Shown one piece after another: positions 15,038 through 23,452 of a stretch of 24,983 nucleotides of DNA. Numbering within the stretch: the first letter of the stretch is position 1; every line of letters begins with the position of its first letter. The notes under the pieces were generated by a model that searched no databases, was not told where the DNA came from, and was given only the letters and a program-made list of their open reading frames with translations. This DNA comes from Alphaproteobacteria bacterium (GTDB taxonomy: Bacteria > Pseudomonadota > Alphaproteobacteria > UBA3830). The stretch is taken from positions 1-24,983 of the forward strand of contig BNWJ01000009.1 in assembly GCA_025998735.1 (NCBI GenBank), in the 5' to 3' direction. The translations under genes and the position numbers were made by a program.

Positions 15038-15484
15038 ATGGCTTCGTTATCAGTTGTGAATGGGTCACAAGACTCCGAAAATTTAGCCGCTATGCATGCT
15101 GCTTGTTTTCGAGATCACTGGAGTTCCGAATGTTTCCAATCACTTATGGAGAAAACGCAATGCTTCGGATTTATCGCAAATTACGAGCAAAAAGACTGCG
15201 GTTTCGTCTTGTGTCAGTATGTTCTTGATGAGTCAGATCTTCTTCAAATTTGCGTTCTTCCGGAATATCGAAGAAGAGGAATAGGCGAAACTCTTCTAGA
15301 AGAATCCAAAAAATACGCTCAAGCTAACGGAATAGAAAAAATCTTCCTGGAAGTCGCTGTTGATAATTTTTCTGCCATAAAACTCTATGAATCTGCAGGA
15401 TTTCAAAAAATTTTCGAGAGAAAAGGATATTACCGTTCTGCAGATTCATCCATTAACGCCGCCGTTATGGCGTATATTTTTTAG
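15038..15484 (+). CDS. rimI: GNAT N-acetyltransferase, RimI-like
   Basis: Likely acetylates the N-terminal alanine of ribosomal protein S18 using acetyl-CoA. The GNAT core is clear: LLQICVLPEYRRRGIGETLL, with the R-R-x-G-x-G acetyl-CoA loop, then FLEVAVDNFSAIKLYESAGF and a RimI-like GYYR near the end. ATG at 15038 (148 aa) is preferred because GGA lies 7 nt upstream; an in-frame GTG at 15020 has no visible ribosome site. It follows rnj by 25 nt on the same strand and is likely the last gene of the run. Other GNAT substrates cannot be excluded. Confidence 0.8.
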   Translation: MASLSVVNGSQDSENLAAMHAACFRDHWSSECFQSLMEKTQCFGFIANYEQKDCGFVLCQYVLDESDLLQICVLPEYRRRGIGETLLEESKKYAQANGIEKIFLEVAVDNFSAIKLYESAGFQKIFERKGYYRSADSSINAAVMAYIF

Positions 15485-15622
15485 ACTGAATCAATAGATC
15501 CGCGAATTATACACATATTCAACGTAAAAAGTTGGATTTTCGTGGAAAGACTTTTTCTTTTGGATTCTAAGCACCTCTTGATGGAAAAGGCTAATTCTCG
15601 TCTCGAGGATGTGCAATCGTCT
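15485..15622 (+). pseudogene. Possible remnant of the N-terminus of a BioC/NDUFAF5-like methyltransferase
   Basis: An open frame without an obvious start runs from 15485 to TGA at 15704-15706. The stretch IIHIFNVKSWIFVERLFLLD and then SKHLLMEKANSRLEDVQSS resembles the pre-domain of BioC-type methyltransferases (FDR...FLL.E.A.RLEDV). The SAM-binding domain that should follow is absent and the frame runs into the opposite-strand prepilin gene. The resemblance is by eye and weak. Confidence 0.22.
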
Positions 15623-16372
15623 TTAGTAGTCGAAGCCTGGAATTCCCGAATTTTTTGTAGTTTTTGGGAGATCCGAGGTTTTCGGTGGCTCTTCGTTATG
15701 GCATGAACAGCTTTTTAGATATCTTATTAGAAAGAGATCCCTTGTTATCCACTTGGTATTTGTCGATACTTTTACGTTTATTATGCCATCAGACACAGAC
15801 GGTGGATTATCTGCCGTATCAATGACGAAGGCAACAACATCAGCCGTATTATCGTTAGTGTCACGTACATCGATCTTAATCGTTGTTGGGTTGACCTGTT
15901 GGCAAAAATATTCTTGAGGATCCAGCGGATCATTTGTACTATATATTCTTTGGAAGTCTTTTCTGGTTAAGTTTGATTCAACAATGTATATGAGTGGGCG
16001 AGCGTTGCCGTCTACAGTCTGTTTTTCAGGAATTTCCAGCGTCTTAAACGGAACATTCCCGACGCCATTAGTGTTTGCACTTTCCCATCCGCTGTTGTCG
16101 CTGGCGGGACGTGGCAATCGATGATGATTCGCCAAAAATGCCGCCAAAGACTCAGTTACGATCTCGATGTTTTCTCTCGTGATCCTTGCTTTCATCATTT
16201 TGTTTGCAACTATTGTTCTTGTCACAAAAAAACCTGAGATTAATCCGATAATGGAGATAACAATTGCCACCTCTAACAGCAATGACCCCTTCGAGAGTGA
16301 TCTATGTCGGAGCCGTGTTCTAGAAAATTCTGAACATAATGATGCAATCTTTTTTTTTATCTTTGAGATCAT
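15623..16372 (-). CDS. Prepilin-like protein with unusual cleavage motif (pseudopilin 2)
   Basis: Type IV prepilin N-terminus: basic leader, then SKG-SLLLEVAIVISIIGLI, with cleavage expected after G29 and the conserved Glu at +5 (E34). SLLLE replaces the common FTLIE/FSLIE. The mature domain is polar (RLPRPASDNSGW, then several beta-rich segments) and ends with a Cys/Pro-rich tail. ATG at 16372 is preferred over an upstream TTG at 16384, giving 249 aa and a long (29-residue) leader as seen in minor pseudopilins. It overlaps the upstream prepilin gene by 53 nt in another frame. It is a probable minor pilin or pseudopilin of the apparatus formed with the secretin. Confidence 0.72.
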   Translation of the reverse strand: MISKIKKKIASLCSEFSRTRLRHRSLSKGSLLLEVAIVISIIGLISGFFVTRTIVANKMMKARITRENIEIVTESLAAFLANHHRLPRPASDNSGWESANTNGVGNVPFKTLEIPEKQTVDGNARPLIYIVESNLTRKDFQRIYSTNDPLDPQEYFCQQVNPTTIKIDVRDTNDNTADVVAFVIDTADNPPSVSDGIINVKVSTNTKWITRDLFLIRYLKSCSCHNEEPPKTSDLPKTTKNSGIPGFDY

Positions 16373-16955
16373 ATTTTTGTCCAATTGACGACGATCCGGA
16401 CGCCTTCATGGTTATAACGTCGCCGGTTGATGGTTCTCCGGTATCTGAATTTTTATCGATAAAATAGGCATCTTCCTGCGATATTATGCCTGTGAAAGTT
16501 TTGTTGTCGCTTGTTCCTCCCGATAGAATTGCCCAAGTTCCTGAATGTCCTCCTGGAGCATTGGTGGATATCGTATAGAATCCGCCGATTTTGCTCACTG
16601 GATTACCATTATTCATTTCCAGATGTATTACATCCGAGGCGGCCAGATGTCCCCAGAATCTTTTGGAATCATCGATGGAAACAATCTTCCCATCTCCTTT
16701 TCCATTGCTAGCGGAACCGCCAATTATGTCTGCTGCGTTGGCCAGATCGCCAGGCATCGCTCCGTATGTTTCCATAAACGAGTGAGCGGCAACTCGAATG
16801 GAATTCGTTTGCTCAATGATGGATCTCAGCTTGGCCGTGCGAATTAATTCTCGACCTTTTAGTGTAAAGCTTGCAATCAATCCGATTATGACAATTGCTA
16901 TTGCCACTTCAATCAGGGAAAATCCGCGGGATTCATTTTTTAGATGGAGTTTCAT
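16320..16955 (-). CDS. Type IV prepilin/pseudopilin 1
   Basis: Short leader MKLHLKNESRG followed by FSLIEVAIAIVIIGLIASF. This is a textbook class III signal with peptidase cleavage after G11 and Glu at +5 (E16). The following helix has SFMETYGAMPGDL, a common feature of major pseudopilins. 211 aa. ATG at 16955 has GAGG 7 nt upstream. The gene overlaps the secretin end by 23 nt and the second prepilin by 53 nt, so the three genes form one unit on the minus strand. The C-terminal residues (KKKDCIIMFRIF) lie in the overlap and may be a recent extension past a lost stop. Confidence 0.82.
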   Translation of the reverse strand: MKLHLKNESRGFSLIEVAIAIVIIGLIASFTLKGRELIRTAKLRSIIEQTNSIRVAAHSFMETYGAMPGDLANAADIIGGSASNGKGDGKIVSIDDSKRFWGHLAASDVIHLEMNNGNPVSKIGGFYTISTNAPGGHSGTWAILSGGTSDNKTFTGIISQEDAYFIDKNSDTGEPSTGDVITMKASGSSSIGQKYDLKDKKKDCIIMFRIF

Positions 16956-18573
16956 TTTTAAACCTCAGTTGGCGCATTTCAGGTGCAAACGTCTTGTATA
17001 TCTTTTCGTCTGCTTTATGATGCATTTTCGATTTATTACTTAAAATAGTGGCCCTCAGAAAAATCACAAGCTCAGTCACTTCCGTGCGTTTCTCACGAGA
17101 TCCACTTATGAAATCAATTGGAGTATCTTCGACTCCCGGTAGTCCATATCTATCATTCTTGGATTCTTCCTTCATCAACCCTCCCATTACAGCGATTTGA
17201 CCGGAATGAAGTCTCAGCACCGAATCGAGCTCACGCACATCGACAATCGGAATCTTTTGCGTTTGAGGTTTAGTAGATCCTTGTTGCGAATCTTTTTCGG
17301 TAATATTAAAGCAATTTACAGGCAGATCTATTGTACGTGATATTTTGGAAATTGTAGGACGCAAACTCAACAGAACAGTATTGTTTTTTCTATCGATAGA
17401 AGGTTGAACAGTCATAACAAGACCGATTGGAATTGTTTTAAGATTTCCTGACAGCATTTCCATATTCATCGCATCAAGTTTGGAGCCACCGTATTGTCGC
17501 TGAAATTCCGGAATATATACGACCTCGTTTTTCGCAACCTTAAATACGGCCGAATGATTATTTAGTACGGTAATTCTCGGACTGGAAAGAGTTTTTACGG
17601 ATCCGAATCTTTCTATGAAACCGGCAATAATTTCTATGCCGTTTCCATTGATACCGGCCGAAAAAAGGTTATCTCCACCGAAAGATCTTTGGAAAACACT
17701 TTTTTCTTTGCGCATAATGTTCCAATTGATGCCGCTCCTATACTCGTCGTTCAGAGTGACCTCCAGGATTTTGGCCTCTATGAGCACCTGCGTTTCAGAT
17801 GCTTCCTTTAGTAAATTGAGATAATTCTGAATTTCGTCGTGTTTTTCCTGAGTTGTGCAGGCACTGATTAGGCCTGTTTGTCGATGAATGGTGACATAGT
17901 TTCCATCCATATCTCCAACTATGGCCTTCAGAGTATTTTCCAATTCTGTCCAGAAATCGCTCTTGGTTGTGCCGGAGACAAAACTACTGGAGCCGTTGTT
18001 TGATGATGTGCCGTTTTGTGCATTGTTTGTTTCGGAAAATCCAGAGACGTTCTCGGAAAATATGTCAGTGGCAATGGACATTGAACTATGCGCATCCCTC
18101 TGTATATTCAGGGAAGGAACGCTGTATGTGTGCAAAGTGGGAGAATCATACTCGATTTTTACGGAATTTCCCTTTATGCAGTACTTCAAATTTGAGCAAC
18201 TGCAGATGTCCCGGAGAATATCCAAAAACGGACGATTTTTGGCGGAGAAAGAGATGCTCCCCTCAATATCCTGCGCGATGAAAATATTCACGCCGGCTAA
18301 ATTCGCCATTTGAGTGAGCACTTCCCTCATACGCATGTTTTCGGTGGCAGAAATCGAGATACTCTTGCGGAACTTTTCGCTGATTTCTTCGTTATTATCG
18401 TATGCACTTTGCGCACCGTCGTAGGGAATATTTATGTCCTGCAAAAAATCATCAACCGGAGTAGAAAATAGATCAAATGCGTCGCGATTCATTCCCTTCT
18501 GCTGACGCACCCTCGGTTCATCAATTCTGCTGCACCCAAATAATAAAACGCATCCAATCAGCAGCCGAAACAT
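16933..18573 (-). CDS. Secretin (MshL/PilQ/GspD-like) outer-membrane lipoprotein
   Basis: Forms the multimeric outer-membrane channel of a type IV pilus or type II secretion system. The N-terminus MFRLLIGCVLLFGC14 is a lipoprotein signal (lipobox LFGC). Residues about 70-140 form an STN/N0-like domain (ISISATENMRMREVLTQMAN). A Ser/Asn/Gly-rich linker and an N1-type region follow. The secretin core runs from about 265 to 520, with TQVLIEAKILEVTLNDEY, VKTLSSPRITVLNNHSAVFK, VLRLHSGQIAVMGGLM and the terminal TEVTELVIFLRATI. 546 aa, with the single N-domain layout of MshL rather than the larger GspD. No ATPase, inner-membrane platform or prepilin peptidase gene is in the window. Confidence 0.88.
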   Translation of the reverse strand: MFRLLIGCVLLFGCSRIDEPRVRQQKGMNRDAFDLFSTPVDDFLQDINIPYDGAQSAYDNNEEISEKFRKSISISATENMRMREVLTQMANLAGVNIFIAQDIEGSISFSAKNRPFLDILRDICSCSNLKYCIKGNSVKIEYDSPTLHTYSVPSLNIQRDAHSSMSIATDIFSENVSGFSETNNAQNGTSSNNGSSSFVSGTTKSDFWTELENTLKAIVGDMDGNYVTIHRQTGLISACTTQEKHDEIQNYLNLLKEASETQVLIEAKILEVTLNDEYRSGINWNIMRKEKSVFQRSFGGDNLFSAGINGNGIEIIAGFIERFGSVKTLSSPRITVLNNHSAVFKVAKNEVVYIPEFQRQYGGSKLDAMNMEMLSGNLKTIPIGLVMTVQPSIDRKNNTVLLSLRPTISKISRTIDLPVNCFNITEKDSQQGSTKPQTQKIPIVDVRELDSVLRLHSGQIAVMGGLMKEESKNDRYGLPGVEDTPIDFISGSREKRTEVTELVIFLRATILSNKSKMHHKADEKIYKTFAPEMRQLRFKNETPSKK

Positions 18574-18724
18574 ATTCCAAAACCAACAACCAGAAGAAAA
18601 TTAATTAAAATTATTATAATATTATTAAAACATATTGTACAGAATTATTATAATACGATTTATTTCGAAACCATGGCTCGCCCCTGCAGAGATGAATGGG
18701 CGATGAAAAAATAACATGAAGACG
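18574..18724 (-). promoter_or_regulatory. AT-rich promoter region upstream of the secretin cluster
   Basis: On the minus strand two TATAAT-type boxes occur within about 40 nt. The nearer to the gene has TGTACA 17 nt upstream, a poor -35. The + strand hairpin TCGCCC...GGGCGA (about 18686-18713) has no T run on either side and is not a convincing terminator for the gene at 18725. Confidence 0.35.
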
Positions 18725-19357
18725 TCAGCGTTTTTTCTTTTTTCTCGTTTCTGCCACATGTCGCTTAAACTTCTCCAATCCCTCAATATACTGTGCTGTA
18801 TATGCTGCTACAGGAGTCCGGCTTTGTTTGCTTTTCAGCCGTGGTAAACGTAATGATGCAATACTACTGCAAAATGTAGCTAAAACTTCCATAAATTTCG
18901 CCGAATTAGATGTTCTGCCGTCTGCGCTCAATTCGTCTCGCGCATTAAGCGCGCAATTGTAGGCTGCTACTGCCGGCATGGGATCAATGGCTTTTAGTAT
19001 TTTTTCCACAAGCACATCGTCTCTTTCGGACTGACTTATAGCATTCGCAGCCGTAATCGCCTTGTCTAGATAATAGAGAAATGCGTTAAATTCGCCGTTT
19101 CCGGACGTACCCCATTGTGAAAGTGGATCAAAAGACTCTGAGGCATTCATATATGCGGTATGCAACCTCTTGACAAGCATCTTGAGATTTTTCAATGAAG
19201 TTTCCAGTTCTCTGAAAGATTCTCGATGATTCTTCCATGAGCGTTTAAGGATCACCTCAGTCGTTGAATTACCATGCCAACCTCCTTTAGCATCCAAAAT
19301 GTCTATGATGAAAGCAAACAAAATTGCGACAGCGGATCCTATTGCTAGTTTTCTCAT
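18725..19357 (-). CDS. Exported protein of unknown function
   Basis: 210 aa, no family recognised. The N-terminus MRKLAIGSAVAILFAFIIDI forms a signal peptide or anchor, with possible cleavage after DAKG. The rest is predicted mostly helical (for example RESFRELETSLKNLKMLVKR) and ends in a very basic tail (ETRKKKKR). It has a strong ribosome site (AGGAG 7 nt before the ATG) and a TATAAT box at 19392-19387 on the minus strand upstream, with only a weak -35. It is transcribed towards the secretin cluster but separated by 150 nt, so it is probably an independent unit. Confidence 0.65.
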   Translation of the reverse strand: MRKLAIGSAVAILFAFIIDILDAKGGWHGNSTTEVILKRSWKNHRESFRELETSLKNLKMLVKRLHTAYMNASESFDPLSQWGTSGNGEFNAFLYYLDKAITAANAISQSERDDVLVEKILKAIDPMPAVAAYNCALNARDELSADGRTSNSAKFMEVLATFCSSIASLRLPRLKSKQSRTPVAAYTAQYIEGLEKFKRHVAETRKKKKR

Positions 19358-19750
19358 TTTTTTCTCCTATAGCTAATACCAATTTAATTATAGTGACAAA
19401 TCGTTAAAAAAGTGTAACTACATCTTGTTATTGCATCCTTTGAAGCTCCCAAATGTGGCATAAGAGAACCATTCAGGATATGTTTTCAGTGTGGACGTGT
19501 TTTTTGAAGACCCCAGAACTAAAGATCTGTGTAAAACAACTCATCAACAACTGATTCGCATCAACTTTTTGATACTATAATAATATTGTTAAAAATTATT
19601 TTAAATCCACGATTTTTACCAAACATTAACTTTTTTTGATTATTATTAGAAATATGGCTAGCGATATCACATGGTTTTGACTCTCTCCGTAGTGCAGAAT
19701 CAGGGCTTGTGTGTCGCATTTGTCGAGATATTGCAAAAAAGGTGCAGAAA
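19358..19750. other. Divergent intergenic region of about 390 bp
   Basis: Divergent promoter region between the exported protein (-) and the cyclase fusion (+). It contains the minus-strand TATAAT (19387-19392), a + strand TATAAT (19576-19581) with no clear -35, and a 25-bp relic of repeat B near 19521-19547. No gene seen. Confidence 0.45.
19521..19547 (+). repeat. Degraded fragment of repeat B end
   Basis: AAGATCTGTGTAAAACAACT followed by CATCAAC resembles the terminal part of repeat B (AGGATCTGTGTgAAAaTAACTTGAAC at 2570). Only about 25 bp match, so it is either an old truncated copy or a shared end sequence. Confidence 0.35.
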
Positions 19751-21946
19751 ATGTCTGAAGATATAAAAGATAAAGATGGTAAAAGTGCCGCAGATGGTAG
19801 CGCTGACAATGCAGCAAATGCAACAGGTGATGCTTCAAGCACTCCGAGCGAAGATCGACCAACTGCGGAAGCAAGTGATACTACGCAATCTACCGCTGCT
19901 GGAGCTGGCACGCAATCTGGCGATTCAGCAGCAAAAACCGATGGTGCAAATTCATCTGCTGCCGTTTCTACTCCTGCACTTGACGTAGAAGATGGTGACG
20001 ATGATGATGCTGCTATTGCAGCACCTGCCAGCGCCTGTATGGAAAACCATATAGCGACACTGATTGCCACTGGGCATATGTTCAAGGCTCATACGATAGC
20101 AAAGAAAGCCTATAACAAGAATCCTGGGGACAAAGCTGTTGCACAGGCGTATGCGCTGGTTCTTCTGAAAACTGGAGCTGTAGAAGAATCTCGAAATCTC
20201 ATATATCCAATTCTTGGCGTTGTACCGCAGAAAGATGAATCGACAGGCATGATGCTGGTAACAGTGGAAGATCTTAAGAAGAGTAAATTCCTCAAGGAAG
20301 GAACTTCGGAAGCACTCGAAGGTATGGGAAATATATTTAGGGATTCGTGGAAGTATTCACGCCATTGTCGAGATCTTGAATTATCAAGAGAATTGTATTT
20401 GGCATCATTCCAGAAAGAGCAGAAAACAGGCACTGGTATAAATGCCGCCTGGAATTCGTGGCTTACTGGTGACGATGAGCAAGCAAAGCAGCTGTCTTCT
20501 AGCGTTCTCAGACTATTACCTCCTTTTGGTCTAGAAGCGTCGTTTCGAGAATTGATCGATCTTGCAGAAGCGCAGCTGCTAATCGGAAGAGAAGATGATG
20601 CATGTAAGTTATACGAAGAAGCAATGAAGCAGAGCGAGAACGAGCATTATATTTCCGTTGTTGCTGCTCGGCAGCAGTTGTATTTTCTAAGAGAAGCGGG
20701 TTTTAAAGTGCCGGACAAAGCTCTAGAGGTATTAATCCCTCCAACAATTGTTGTGTTTACCGGACATTCCATAGACCATCCCAGCTACCAGGTTTCTTTG
20801 TTTCCACAGGAGATGGAAGCGGATGTAAAAAAAATTATTGTAGAAAAATTGAAAGCTATAAATGCAAAAATAGGATATAGTTCTGCATCGTGCGGAGCGG
20901 ATCTAATTTTCATAGAGGCTCTGCTCAGCATTGGTGGAGAGGTCAATATCATTCTGCCGTTTGCGATTTCCGACTTCGTTGAAACCAACGTCAGACACGC
21001 TGGACCACGTTGGGAAAAAAGATTTGAAAAAGCCCTTCAGGCCGCCCATTCTGTCAGCTTTGCATGTGAAGACCGCTATCTAGGCCATGACATGCTTTAT
21101 CGATTTTCCAACCATGTCATGCAGGGCGGCGCCGTCATGAGAGGAAAATTCCTCACGACGGAGCCACACTTAATGGCTGTTTGGCATTCCAGAACGGATT
21201 CGATGCCAGGAGGCCCGACGGATTTTATAGATAGATGGTCCAACATAAGTACATTGCATCTGATTGATCTGGACGAAATTGCCGGAGGTGGGTCAACTGA
21301 TAAAATCGAGCCATCTCTGATAAAAATTCAGAGAGGGACCTTGTCTTTTGATCCTTTCATATCGAACTCTCCGAATCGTGTCATAAAATCCATGATGTTC
21401 TCTGATTTGTCTGGATACAGTAAGCTGCAAGACGAGCACATTCCGTCGTTTCTAGACTTCTTAAGCAAGCTTCAGGCGGCAATGGATAAGATAGGCGTCT
21501 CTCTGGAGTCGCTGAACACCTGGGGAGATGCTATATTTGCAGTTGGAGATAGCGCCATTAAAATCGCAGACTTCGGACTCCGCTACTGCGACATAATCGA
21601 GAATCTCGGAAGGAAATATCCGGAATTTCCGTTCCCCATAAGGGCCAGGATATCTCTCCATTCCGGACCTGTGTTCATCGCGGAAGATCCTTTCATAAAG
21701 AAGATGAACTTCTACGGTGGACACATAAACAGGGCTGCTCGTTTGGAGCCAGTTACCTCGATTGGACAGGTGTATGCGACACAGCAGTTTGTGGCTCTTC
21801 TGCACGGAGAAACCAACGATGAGCAAAATGAATACAGACAACGGGGGCTGAAGTACTACGAACGCTACTCAACGGAATACGTCGGAATGATATCGTTGGC
21901 AAAAAGCTTCGGACAACAGGAGGTATACCATCTCCGCTGGCGATGA
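19751..21946 (+). CDS. TPR / SLOG-like / class III adenylate-guanylate cyclase fusion protein
   Basis: 731 aa from ATG 19751 (AAGG 8-9 nt upstream; an in-frame GTG at 19709 is less likely). Residues 1-95 are acidic, Ala/Ser/Asp-rich and probably disordered. Residues about 97-325 are helical TPR-like, resembling the TRAFs-binding region found in bacterial cyclase fusions. Residues about 329-505 are Rossmann/SLOG-like: VVFTGHSID, SASCGADLIFIEALLSIGG, NIILPF and PGGPTDFIDRW. Residues about 543-690 are a class III nucleotidyl cyclase. Its metal aspartates are D552 (MMFSDLSGYS) and D593 (NTWGDAIFA), and its transition-state N660 and R664 lie in HINRAARLEP. The usual adenine-selecting lysine before GD is replaced by N589, so the product could be cAMP or another cyclic nucleotide. 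No membrane span is seen. It is a single gene with repeat B directly downstream. The role is presumably sensing coupled to second-messenger synthesis. Confidence 0.85.
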   Translation: MSEDIKDKDGKSAADGSADNAANATGDASSTPSEDRPTAEASDTTQSTAAGAGTQSGDSAAKTDGANSSAAVSTPALDVEDGDDDDAAIAAPASACMENHIATLIATGHMFKAHTIAKKAYNKNPGDKAVAQAYALVLLKTGAVEESRNLIYPILGVVPQKDESTGMMLVTVEDLKKSKFLKEGTSEALEGMGNIFRDSWKYSRHCRDLELSRELYLASFQKEQKTGTGINAAWNSWLTGDDEQAKQLSSSVLRLLPPFGLEASFRELIDLAEAQLLIGREDDACKLYEEAMKQSENEHYISVVAARQQLYFLREAGFKVPDKALEVLIPPTIVVFTGHSIDHPSYQVSLFPQEMEADVKKIIVEKLKAINAKIGYSSASCGADLIFIEALLSIGGEVNIILPFAISDFVETNVRHAGPRWEKRFEKALQAAHSVSFACEDRYLGHDMLYRFSNHVMQGGAVMRGKFLTTEPHLMAVWHSRTDSMPGGPTDFIDRWSNISTLHLIDLDEIAGGGSTDKIEPSLIKIQRGTLSFDPFISNSPNRVIKSMMFSDLSGYSKLQDEHIPSFLDFLSKLQAAMDKIGVSLESLNTWGDAIFAVGDSAIKIADFGLRYCDIIENLGRKYPEFPFPIRARISLHSGPVFIAEDPFIKKMNFYGGHINRAARLEPVTSIGQVYATQQFVALLHGETNDEQNEYRQRGLKYYERYSTEYVGMISLAKSFGQQEVYHLRWR

Positions 21947-21955
21947 TTGCGTCAG

Positions 21956-22055
21956 GCTTCGTGCGAAAATAAAATGAACTTTCAATGAGGTGTGTTGAAT
22001 GGAATTACAGCATTTCCGCAAGACAAAAGTTCAAGTTGTTTTTACACAGATCCTT
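21956..22055 (+). repeat. Dispersed repeat B, copy 2
   Basis: Starts 10 nt after the cyclase stop. Nearly identical (about 90% by eye) to the reverse complement of 2570-2667. It ends TTTACACAGATCCTT. A 79-codon open frame beginning inside it at 21992 is most likely fortuitous. The remaining 22056-22255 holds only AT-rich sequence with no gene. Confidence 0.8.
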
Positions 22056-22255
22056 GGTATGTGCCGTCACGGTTGTTTCATAAAATTTTAATAAAGTCGC
22101 TTCTTTGTGTTAATTCAAAGTTCCAACGCAAGAAAACGATTGTTTTTGCCGTTAAAGCTCAAAAAGTTTTTGTCATGCTATGTCATAAGGTTGATGACGA
22201 AGCAGCGCAACTTTTTATTAAGATTTTTTGAAACGCCCGTGAATCAGGCTAAGGC

Positions 22256-23347
22256 TTACACGTTGAAGCGGAAGTGGAAGATATCACCGTCATTGACCAC
22301 GTATTCCTTACCTTCCAGGCGCATTTTTCCAGCGGCTTTTACCCCAGATTCCCCATCGTAGGTGATATAATCGTCGTAGCTAATGGTTTCGGCGCATATG
22401 AATCCACGTTCGAAATCCGTGTGAATTACGCCGGCTGCAACTGGTGCTTTGGAGTTTATTTTTGTTGTCCAGGCATGAGCTTCCATGGGGCCGACCGTAA
22501 AAAATGTAAGCAGATTCAATAGGTCGTAGCCACCGCGAATTATCCGCGATAATCCTGATTCGGACAATCCAAGGGATGATATGTATTCATCTTTCTCCGC
22601 TTCCTCATCCATAACGGCAATTTCAGATTCGATTGCCGCAGAAACAACAACGCTGTTGGAATTTCTGGCGCAAGCGAATTTCGCTACCTTTTCGGTTAGA
22701 TGATTTCCTTTGGCAACATCATATTCATTCACATTGCAGACGTATAAAATCGGTTTTCTGCTGATGAGATGCATGGCGTTAGCAAACACCTCCTCATCTT
22801 CCGTAAATTTCAACTGCCTCAGCATTTTTCCGCTTTCAAGCCAATCTATAGATCTGGCCAGAAAAGATTTCTCCGCCGCTAGCTCCGGATTGTTCTTTTT
22901 CGCAATGGACTGCTCTTTCTTTTTGAGACTTTCCAGATCCGCCAGCATAAGTTCCGTTTCGACAACTTCTATGTCGCGAATCGGATCAACACTTCCGTGC
23001 ACATGAGTTATGTCTGAACTTTCGAAGCATCTAACTATATGGAGGATGGCGTCGGTGCCTCTTATGTGTCCTAAAAACTGATTGCCGAGCCCTTCGCCAT
23101 CGCTTGCTCCCTTCACAAGGCCTGCAATATCAACGACTTCCAGCTGTGTCGGGACTATTTTTCCGCTTTTGGCGATTTGTGCCAATTTAGATAGACGTGG
23201 ATCCGGAACTCCCACAATGCCTACGTTTGGCTCAATGGTGCAAAACGGATAATTCATCGCCTGCGCCGCCGCCGTCTGCGTTAATGCATTGAACAAAGTA
23301 GATTTTCCAACGTTCGGTAGCCCGACTATTCCGCAATTAAATCCCAT
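22256..23347 (-). CDS. ychF: Ribosome-associated ATPase YchF (Obg-family, OLA1)
   Basis: Universally conserved translation-factor-like P-loop NTPase that prefers ATP over GTP and binds ribosomes. G1 GLPNVGKST (9-17), switch II DIAGLVKGASDGEGLGNQFL, and the altered G4 motif NVNE (YVCNVNE) in place of NKxD, which explains the ATP preference. The C-terminal TGS domain has HTDFERGFICAE and GDIFHFRFNV at the end. The 363-aa length is exactly typical. The ATG has AGGA 7 nt upstream, and a good promoter lies upstream. It is monocistronic, flanked by repeats on both sides. Confidence 0.97.
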   Translation of the reverse strand: MGFNCGIVGLPNVGKSTLFNALTQTAAAQAMNYPFCTIEPNVGIVGVPDPRLSKLAQIAKSGKIVPTQLEVVDIAGLVKGASDGEGLGNQFLGHIRGTDAILHIVRCFESSDITHVHGSVDPIRDIEVVETELMLADLESLKKKEQSIAKKNNPELAAEKSFLARSIDWLESGKMLRQLKFTEDEEVFANAMHLISRKPILYVCNVNEYDVAKGNHLTEKVAKFACARNSNSVVVSAAIESEIAVMDEEAEKDEYISSLGLSESGLSRIIRGGYDLLNLLTFFTVGPMEAHAWTTKINSKAPVAAGVIHTDFERGFICAETISYDDYITYDGESGVKAAGKMRLEGKEYVVNDGDIFHFRFNV

Positions 23348-23378
23348 TTTTATTCCTAATCCCCATGAATGTTATTGA

Positions 23379-23408
23379 AGAATAATCTTTCATGGAAAAC
23401 CTTGTCAA
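23379..23408 (-). promoter_or_regulatory. Sigma70-type promoter of ychF
   Basis: Minus strand: TTGACA (23408-23403), an 18-nt spacer and TATTCT (23384-23379), 32 nt upstream of the ATG. It uses the same -35 and -10 hexamers as the promoter at 1351-1379. Confidence 0.65.
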
Positions 23409-23426
23409 TGGCGCTGATATATAAAT

Positions 23427-23452
23427 CTTAACGCCCCAGGAGTTCTGTAATG
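23427..23452 (+). repeat. Partial copy of repeat A end
   Basis: CTTAACGCCCCAGGAGTTCT followed by GTAATG matches the outer end of repeat A copy 2 (CTTAACACCCCAGGAGTTTT at 24857) with four differences. It leads directly into the 98-bp tandem repeat. Confidence 0.65.

Noticed and set aside
18686..18713. TCGCCC/GGGCGA hairpin as a terminator
   Set aside because: No T run follows the stem on either strand.
21992..22231. 79-codon ORF after the cyclase gene
   Set aside because: Begins inside repeat B, has no domain or ribosome site, and the homologous repeat copy at 2570-2667 does not keep the frame context.
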